Assembly: GCA_015492875.1 (NCBI GenBank)
Contig: WGEI01000438.1
Coordinates: forward strand, 1-9,673
DNA from: Anaerolineae bacterium
Lineage (GTDB): Bacteria > Chloroflexota > Anaerolineae > Aggregatilineales > Phototrophicaceae
Reading direction: 5' to 3'
DNA: 9,673 nucleotides
This document shows, piece by piece, positions 5,631 to 9,673 of the stretch. Below the pieces are notes generated by a model. That model did not search any database and was not told the DNA's origin. It saw nothing but the letters and a program-made list of their open reading frames with translations. Position numbers and translations under genes: made by a program. Numbering within the stretch: the first letter of the stretch is position 1; each line of letters opens with the position of its first letter.

Positions 5631-6316
5631 TGGGGCGCAAGGTACATCCCGTTGGGTTTCGCTTAAAAGTTATCCGTGATTGGGACGCGCGCTGGTATGC
5701 GGAAGGTCAGGATTATGTTGACCTGCTTCGTGAAGACCGCGAAGTCCGCAAGTTCATTAAAAGTGCTGTTGGCAATGCCGGTATCTCTCGTATTGAGATT
5801 GAACGCAATAGCGGCTTGCTAGCTGTTACACTGCATACCGCACGCCCCGGCATCGTCATCGGTCGTAAAGGGGAATCGGTCAAGAAATTGCGTGCCGATT
5901 TAGAAGCGCTTACCGGTAAAAAGGTGCGTGTAGAGGTCAACGAAATTGAAAAACCTGACCTCGATGCAACCCTCGTCGCCGAAAGCATCGCCAATCAGCT
6001 AGAACGCCGTATTGGCCATAGCCGCGCCATGAAGCGCGCTATCGGTCAGGCCATGCGTCAAGGTGCGCAAGGTATCAAAATTCAGGTGAGTGGTCGTCTG
6101 GCCGGTGCCGATATGGCCCGCCGTGAGTGGATGAGCGAAGGCCGCGTGCCTCGTAATACCCTTCGGGCTAATATCGACTACGGTTTTGCCGAAGCCTTGA
6201 CTACCTTTGGCCGTATTGGTGTCAAAGTGTGGATTTATAAAGGCGAAGTGCTCGACCGCAACCCGCAAGAACGCAAGCAAAAAGGCGAGCAACAGGATGC
6301 CCCCGCTGGCCGCTAA
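5630..6316 (+). CDS. rpsC: 30S ribosomal protein S3
   Basis: S3 lines the mRNA entry channel of the small subunit with S4 and S5 and contributes to mRNA unwinding. The protein is 228 aa (E. coli 233). It begins MGRKVHPVGFRLKVIRDWDA. A type II KH domain follows, with its GRKG loop at residues 78-81 in PGIVIGRKGESVKKLR. SRAMKRA (131-137) matches the region of the basic residues linked to helicase activity in E. coli S3. The C-terminal domain includes VSGRLAGADMARREWMSEGR and a segment close to GVKVWIYKGEVL. A short polar tail (QKGEQQDAPAGR) ends the protein. The start overlaps the rplV stop by 1 nt; the Shine-Dalgarno agagga is at 5615-5620, inside rplV. Stop is TAA. Confidence 0.98.
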   Translation: MGRKVHPVGFRLKVIRDWDARWYAEGQDYVDLLREDREVRKFIKSAVGNAGISRIEIERNSGLLAVTLHTARPGIVIGRKGESVKKLRADLEALTGKKVRVEVNEIEKPDLDATLVAESIANQLERRIGHSRAMKRAIGQAMRQGAQGIKIQVSGRLAGADMARREWMSEGRVPRNTLRANIDYGFAEALTTFGRIGVKVWIYKGEVLDRNPQERKQKGEQQDAPAGR

Positions 6317-6358
6317 TGGCCTACGGTGCATTCTCGCCTGCTGCTAGGAGAGTCGAAC

Positions 6359-6793
6359 ATGTTAATGCCAAAGCGCGTTAAACATCGCAAACAATTTCGC
6401 GGTCGCATGAGGGGGAAGGCTTCGCGTGGTGCGGTCGTCCAGTTTGGCGATTATGGCTTACAAGCCACCGAACCCGTTTGGCTGACAAGCCGCCAAATTG
6501 AAGCCGCCCGCCGCGCCATCGTGCGTTATATCAAGCGTCGCGGTAAAGTTTGGATTCGTGTTTTTCCAGATAAGCCAGTGACCAAGAAACCCGCCGAAAC
6601 CCGTATGGGTAGCGGTAAAGGTTCGGTAGACCACTGGGTTGCCGTGATTAAACCCGGACGTGTCCTTTTCGAGATGAGTGGCGTCTCTGAGGCAGATGCC
6701 CGTGAGGCCTTGCGCCTTGCGGCTCATAAACTGCCCTGTAAAACCCGCTTCATCAAGCGCGTCGACCCGATTTCCGGTTTGGAGGTGTCATAA
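6359..6793 (+). CDS. rplP: 50S ribosomal protein L16
   Basis: L16 binds the large subunit near the A- and P-site tRNAs and is a late-assembly protein. The protein is 144 aa (E. coli 136). It begins MLMPKRVKHRKQFRGRMRG. WLTSRQIEAARRAIVRYIKR runs from residue 41, followed by RGKVWIRVFPDKPVTKKPAE and RMGSGKGSVDHWVAVIKPGR. Arg82 of this last motif matches Arg81 of E. coli L16, which is hydroxylated there by YcfD; no such enzyme is visible here. A GTG at 6326 would add 11 unsupported residues. The ATG at 6359 has aggaga (6346-6351) 7 nt before it, and MLMPKRVK is the family start. The gap from rpsC is 42 nt. The TAA stop overlaps rpmC as TAATG. Confidence 0.98.
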   Translation: MLMPKRVKHRKQFRGRMRGKASRGAVVQFGDYGLQATEPVWLTSRQIEAARRAIVRYIKRRGKVWIRVFPDKPVTKKPAETRMGSGKGSVDHWVAVIKPGRVLFEMSGVSEADAREALRLAAHKLPCKTRFIKRVDPISGLEVS

Positions 6794-7008
6794 TGTACAT
6801 TGACGAAATCCGGGAAATGACCGACGAGCAGATTCTCGATGCTATCGAGGACAAAAAAGAAGAACTGTGGATTCTTCGCCGTAACAAAGTCAGCGGCGAG
6901 GTCACCGATACCAATTTGTTCCGCAAGGTTCGGCGTGATATTGCGCGCCTTAAAACCGTCCTGCGCGAGCGTGAATTAGCGCGCCAGACGGTCGCGGAGG
7001 AGGAATAG
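6793..7008 (+). CDS. rpmC: 50S ribosomal protein L29
   Basis: L29 is a small helical large-subunit protein next to L23 at the tunnel exit. The protein is 71 aa (E. coli 63). It begins MYIDEIREMTDEQILDAIED and contains the family motif LFRKVRRDIARLKTVLRERE (residues 42-61). The whole protein looks like two long helices rich in charged residues, ending with an acidic EEE tail. The Shine-Dalgarno ggaggt (6781-6786) lies in the last codons of rplP, 6 nt before the ATG, and the genes share one base (TAATG). rpsQ starts 3 nt after the TAG stop. Confidence 0.97.
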   Translation: MYIDEIREMTDEQILDAIEDKKEELWILRRNKVSGEVTDTNLFRKVRRDIARLKTVLRERELARQTVAEEE

Positions 7009-7011
7009 CCC

Positions 7012-7293
7012 ATGCCTAACAATCGTAGGCGGTTGCAGGGCCGCGTGGTCAGCGACAAGATGGAGAAAACTGTCGTTATCGCCATCGAACGTCGTAAGAT
7101 GCACCGCGTTTATAAGAAAGTGGTTAAATCTACCAAGAAAATTGTCGCGCACGATGAAAGTAACCAAATTCCGGTTGGCGCTATCGTCCGCGTCGTAGAG
7201 AGTAAACCGCTTAGTAAAACCAAGCGCTGGGTCGTCGAAGAGGTCATCGAATGGCCAGAAGGCGCACCCGCACCTGAGGAGGCGGAATCATGA
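7012..7293 (+). CDS. rpsQ: 30S ribosomal protein S17
   Basis: S17 is a primary 16S rRNA-binding protein of the small-subunit body with an OB fold. The protein is 93 aa (E. coli 84). It begins MPNNRRRLQGRVVSDKMEKT and continues with VVIAIERRKMHRVYKKVVKS, AHDESNQIPVGAIVRVVESKPLSKTKRW (shown in the sequence from about residue 47) and a C-terminal strand VVEEVIEW. The last 10 or so residues (PEGAPAPEEAES) form an acidic Pro/Ala tail beyond the E. coli end. A very strong Shine-Dalgarno ggaggagg (6996-7003) within the rpmC end lies 8 nt before the ATG. The TGA stop overlaps the rplN start as ATGA. Confidence 0.97.
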   Translation: MPNNRRRLQGRVVSDKMEKTVVIAIERRKMHRVYKKVVKSTKKIVAHDESNQIPVGAIVRVVESKPLSKTKRWVVEEVIEWPEGAPAPEEAES

Positions 7294-7661
7294 TTCAATC
7301 TGAAAGCCGTCTCAAGGTTGCCGATAACACCGGCGCCCAGGAACTTCTGGTCATCCGGGTTCTCGGTGGCAGTAAAAAACGCTATGGTCGTGTTGGCGAT
7401 ATTGTCGTCGCCACTGTGAAGTCGGCCTCATCACAAGGTAGCATTAAGAAAAGCACTGTTGTCCGCGCGGTAATTGTGCGCACCAAGAAAGAGTACCGTC
7501 GTGCTGATGGCTCTTACATCCGCTTTGATGATAATGCTGCCGTGATTTTGGCTGACGACCTAACCAATCCCCGTGGGACCCGCGTCTTTGGCCCCGTTGC
7601 GCGTGAATTGCGCGATAAGGGCTTCATGAAAATCGTTTCTCTGGCGCCGGAAACCCTCTAG
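7290..7661 (+). CDS. rplN: 50S ribosomal protein L14
   Basis: L14 is a large-subunit protein at the subunit interface and the binding site of the silencing factor RsfS in many bacteria. The protein is 123 aa, identical in length to E. coli L14. It begins MIQSESRLKVADNTGAQELL, then VIRVLGGSKKRYGRVGDIVV. RAVIVRTKKEYRRADGSYIR and FDDNAAVIL follow, then RGTRVFGPVARELRDKGFMK. No residue of the usual signatures is missing. In E. coli this gene opens the spc operon behind its own promoter. Here its ATG overlaps the rpsQ stop (ATGA) and its Shine-Dalgarno (gaggagg, 7277-7283) is inside rpsQ. Stop is TAG. Confidence 0.98.
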   Translation: MIQSESRLKVADNTGAQELLVIRVLGGSKKRYGRVGDIVVATVKSASSQGSIKKSTVVRAVIVRTKKEYRRADGSYIRFDDNAAVILADDLTNPRGTRVFGPVARELRDKGFMKIVSLAPETL

Positions 7662-7679
7662 GGACGGGAGAGTGTCATC

Positions 7680-8003
7680 ATGCAACGTATCAAAAAAGGC
7701 GACACTGTAGAAGTCATCGCGGGGAAAGACTTGGGCGAACGGGGCGAGGTTATCGCCGTTTATCCCAAGAAAAATCGCGTTGTCGTCAGCGGTGTCAACA
7801 TCATGAAGCGTCATATGAAAGCACGGCAAGCCGGTAACCAGCAAGTGCCCGCACAAATCGTCGAATTTGATGCGCCGCTGCATCTATCTAATGTCATGCT
7901 GGTTTGCCCCTCCTGCAATGAGCGTACCCGTGTGGGCTATCGTATTCATGACGATGGTTACAAAACGCGCGTATGCAAAAAGTGCGGCGAGGAAATTGAT
8001 TAG
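7680..8003 (+). CDS. rplX: 50S ribosomal protein L24, zinc-ribbon form
   Basis: L24 is an assembly-initiator protein of the large subunit with an N-terminal KOW/SH3-like domain. The protein is 107 aa (E. coli 104). It begins MQRIKKGDTVEVIAGKDLGE and has VVVSGVNIMKRHMKAR. The C-terminal part carries CPSC (Cys76, Cys79) and CKKC (Cys99, Cys102), a four-Cys zinc site absent from E. coli L24 but common in other phyla. RVGYRIHDDGYKTRVC lies between them. A Shine-Dalgarno gggag (7666-7670) lies 9 nt before the ATG, and 18 nt separate it from rplN. Stop is TAG. The start matches the family. Confidence 0.97.
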   Translation: MQRIKKGDTVEVIAGKDLGERGEVIAVYPKKNRVVVSGVNIMKRHMKARQAGNQQVPAQIVEFDAPLHLSNVMLVCPSCNERTRVGYRIHDDGYKTRVCKKCGEEID

Positions 8004-8017
8004 GACCGGAGCGAACG

Positions 8018-8563
8018 ATGACCGAGCACATCTTGCAAAAACGCTACCGGGAAGAAGTCGTCCCGGCCCTTATGGAAGAATTCGGCTACGACAATGTTAT
8101 GCAAGTACCGCGCATCAGCAAGCTGGTCGTCAACATCGGTGTTGGTGAGGCAGTCAACGATGCCAAGGTTCTGGATAACGCTGTGAATGATTTGCGCCTC
8201 ATCACCGGCCAACAGCCTTTGGTGACGCGCGCTCGCAAAAGTATCGCAGGCTTCAAACTGCGCGAAGGGCGTGCTATTGGTGCTAAAGTCACCGTACGCG
8301 GCCAGCGTATGTGGGCCTTGCTCGACCGTCTGATGAATGTCGCCCTGCCCCGTATCCGGGATTTTCGTGGCGTACCCAGTAAATTAGACGGGCGCGGCAA
8401 CTACACAATTGGCTTGCGTGAACAACTCGTCTTCCCGGAAATTGAGTTCGATAAAATCGACAAAATCCGGGGTATGGAAATCACTATTGTTACGACCGCA
8501 AAGACCGATGAAGAGGGCCGTCGCCTGCTGAAATTGCTGGGGATGCCCTTCCGGGATAGCTAG
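8018..8563 (+). CDS. rplE: 50S ribosomal protein L5
   Basis: L5 binds 5S rRNA and forms the central protuberance, contacting P-site tRNA and S13. The protein is 181 aa (E. coli 179). It begins MTEHILQKRYREEVVPALME, with the signature region VPRISKLVVNIGVGEAVNDA near residue 30. Further conserved segments are ITGQQPLVTRARKSIAGFKL, REGRAIGAKVTVRG, and GNYTIGLREQLVFPEIEFDK. The C-terminus reads GRRLLKLLGMPF. The Shine-Dalgarno ggag (8008-8011) is 6 nt before the ATG, and the gap from rplX is 14 nt. Stop is TAG, directly followed by GGGA that serves the next gene. Confidence 0.98.
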   Translation: MTEHILQKRYREEVVPALMEEFGYDNVMQVPRISKLVVNIGVGEAVNDAKVLDNAVNDLRLITGQQPLVTRARKSIAGFKLREGRAIGAKVTVRGQRMWALLDRLMNVALPRIRDFRGVPSKLDGRGNYTIGLREQLVFPEIEFDKIDKIRGMEITIVTTAKTDEEGRRLLKLLGMPFRDS

Positions 8564-8575
8564 GGGAAAGTAGTT

Positions 8576-8758
8576 ATGGCGAGAAAGTCTAATATCGCCC
8601 GTGAAACCCGGCGTAAATATAAGGTGCGCGTCCGCAATCGTTGTCAGGTTTGTGGCCGTCCGCGCGGCTACATTCGCCGTTTCGGACTCTGCCGTATCTG
8701 CTTCCGCGAAATGGCGCTACGGGGAGAAATCCCCGGTGTTGTAAAGTCCAGCTGGTAG
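8576..8758 (+). CDS. rpsZ: 30S ribosomal protein S14, type Z (zinc-binding)
   Basis: S14 is a small-subunit head protein near the decoding region, also named rpsN. The protein is 60 aa, the length of the short zinc-binding form (about 61), not the roughly 100 aa zinc-free form of E. coli. It begins MARKSNIARETRRKYKVRVR. The zinc site is two CxxC pairs: Cys23/Cys26 in CQVCGRPRGYIRRFG and Cys39/Cys42 in CRICFRE. The C-terminus GEIPGVVKSSW is typical. The gene sits between rplE and rpsH, the normal S14 place in the spc block. The Shine-Dalgarno gggga starts right at the rplE stop (TAGGGGA), 8 nt before the ATG. Its own TAG stop is part of AGGAGG for rpsH. Confidence 0.98.
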   Translation: MARKSNIARETRRKYKVRVRNRCQVCGRPRGYIRRFGLCRICFREMALRGEIPGVVKSSW

Positions 8759-8772
8759 GAGGCCGCGTCATC

Positions 8773-9180
8773 ATGACGATCAACGACCCGATTTCCGATA
8801 TGCTCACGCGTATTCGGAATGCACTCATGGCCGGGAAACCAACCGTCGACGTACCGCGTTCTAAAATCAAAGTCGAAATTGCCCGCATCCTCAAGGAAGA
8901 GGGCTATATCGAAGATTACGAGGTTACCGACGATAAACCGGTTCCGTGGATACGGATTCAACTTAAATATCACGGCTCACGCCGTAATCGCCGTCCGGTT
9001 ATCACCCAGTTGCTGCGCGTTAGCAAGCCGGGCCGCCGCGTTTATCGTGGCCGCCGCGATTTGCCCCGCGTTCTCAGTGGTACCGGCATCGCCATCGTCA
9101 CCACACCTAAAGGGGTGATGACCGCTCAGCAGGCCCGCCGCGAACGTGTTGGCGGCGAAGTGCTCTGCTATGTCTGGTAG
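8773..9180 (+). CDS. rpsH: 30S ribosomal protein S8
   Basis: S8 binds the central domain of 16S rRNA and is essential for early small-subunit assembly; in E. coli it represses spc operon translation. The protein is 135 aa (E. coli 130). It begins MTINDPISDMLTRIRNALMA, with VPRSKIKVEIARILKEEGYI next. The C-terminal half holds QLLRVSKPGRRVYRGRRDLP and the signature GTGIAIVTTPKGVMTAQQAR, ending GGEVLCYVW. The frame is open back to 8641 inside rpsZ, but only the ATG at 8773 gives the family N-terminus. The Shine-Dalgarno aggagg (8757-8762) overlaps the rpsZ stop and is 10 nt upstream. Stop is TAG. Confidence 0.98.
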   Translation: MTINDPISDMLTRIRNALMAGKPTVDVPRSKIKVEIARILKEEGYIEDYEVTDDKPVPWIRIQLKYHGSRRNRRPVITQLLRVSKPGRRVYRGRRDLPRVLSGTGIAIVTTPKGVMTAQQARRERVGGEVLCYVW

Positions 9181-9191
9181 GGGAAATTGTC

Positions 9192-9673
9192 ATGTCGCGT
9201 ATTGGTAAATTACCCATATCGTTGCCCGATAAGGTGACGGTCGACATCAAAGGTCAACGGGTGACCGTTAAAGGGCCAAAAGGGGAACTCTCCCTCGATG
9301 CCCATCCCGATATGACTGTCGCCCTAGAAGACGGCCAAATTGTCGTTAAGCGCCCGACCGATTTGCGCCATCATCGTGCCCTGCATGGCCTCACCCGCGC
9401 CCTCATCGCTAATATGGTGACCGGCGTTTCTGAAGGGTTCCGTAAGACCCTTGTCATTGAAGGTGTGGGCTATCAGGCCGAAATGCGCGGGAAAGACCTG
9501 GTACTCAAGATCGGTTTCTCCCACGAAGTTGTGGTGAACCCGCCGGAGGGCATCTCCTTCGATGTCCCCAAAGAGTCCCGTGGTCGTACCGTTCATATTG
9601 ATGGGATTGATAAACAGCTTGTCGGTCAGGTTGCTGCCAACATTCGTAAATGGCGTCCGCCCGAGCCTTACAA
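9192..9673 (+). CDS. rplF: 50S ribosomal protein L6 (partial, 3' end outside window)
   Basis: L6 sits at the base of the L7/L12 stalk near the sarcin-ricin loop and the factor-binding site. The first 160 residues and two bases of the next codon are visible; E. coli L6 is 177 aa, so roughly 15-25 residues are missing. It begins MSRIGKLPISLPDKVTVDIK, then VTVKGPKGELSL. LHGLTRALIANMVTGVSEGF marks the first domain end, and VIEGVGYQAEMRGKDLVLKI the second domain. The visible end NIRKWRPPEPYK is the conserved C-terminal motif, with Trp in a position that is often Leu or Tyr. The Shine-Dalgarno gggga (9180-9184) joined to the rpsH stop is 7 nt before the ATG. rplR and rpsE are expected next. Confidence 0.97.
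   Translation, partial: MSRIGKLPISLPDKVTVDIKGQRVTVKGPKGELSLDAHPDMTVALEDGQIVVKRPTDLRHHRALHGLTRALIANMVTGVSEGFRKTLVIEGVGYQAEMRGKDLVLKIGFSHEVVVNPPEGISFDVPKESRGRTVHIDGIDKQLVGQVAANIRKWRPPEPY

Noticed and set aside
8641..8772. Upstream extension of the rpsH frame inside rpsZ
   Set aside because: It overlaps a zinc-type S14 gene with a clear match, and S8 proteins start at the MTINDPISDML segment.
1..9673. Novel defence, mobile or biosynthetic system
   Set aside because: Every base outside short spacers belongs to a known translation gene in the standard order. Nothing in the window suggests an undescribed system.

Overview
This window is a continuous, all plus-strand bacterial translation gene cluster. 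It runs from the last third of fusA (EF-G) through tuf (EF-Tu), then the whole S10 operon block (rpsJ-rplC-rplD-rplW-rplB-rpsS-rplV-rpsC-rplP-rpmC-rpsQ), into the spc block (rplN-rplX-rplE-rpsZ-rpsH-rplF). rplF is cut off by the right edge. All genes are intact apart from the two truncated by the window. I see no mobile element, CRISPR array, tRNA or rRNA gene, and no foreign-looking segment.

The organism is clearly a bacterium with moderately high GC (mid-50s percent by eye, not computed). Several protein details fit Chloroflexota, perhaps Anaerolineae-like: EF-Tu with Arg after the catalytic His (GHRDY), the L4 loop reading KLYRQKGTGRARHG, and L22 beginning MEVRAITRHLPISPQK. This is an inference from memory of the families and has not been checked by a search. 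L24 and S14 are both the zinc-binding (four-Cys) forms.

Layout: 1-678 is the fusA 3' end. 679-737 is a short spacer with a striking 22-bp palindrome made of a tandem 9-mer. 738-1940 is tuf. 1941-2067 is the longest non-coding gap (127 nt) and holds a strong GC-rich hairpin without a U-tract, plus two mutually exclusive small hairpins next to the rpsJ ribosome binding site. 2068-2379 is rpsJ. 2380-2495 is a 116-nt gap with overlapping alternative hairpins and an open reading frame that ends exactly on the rplC start. From 2496 to the right edge the genes are packed with gaps of 42 nt or less, and four junctions overlap (rplD/rplW, rplV/rpsC, rplP/rpmC, rpsQ/rplN). No stretch of 300 bases lacks a gene.

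Together the genes supply two GTPase elongation factors and parts of both ribosomal subunits. The rpsQ/rplN overlap leaves no room for a separate spc promoter in the spacer, so S10 and spc are probably one transcript. The most unusual global feature is stop codon choice: 11 of 18 visible stops are TAG, often with its AG merged into the next gene's Shine-Dalgarno sequence. I find no novel system here. The points worth a second look are the leader structures, the stop codon bias and two EF-Tu substitutions.
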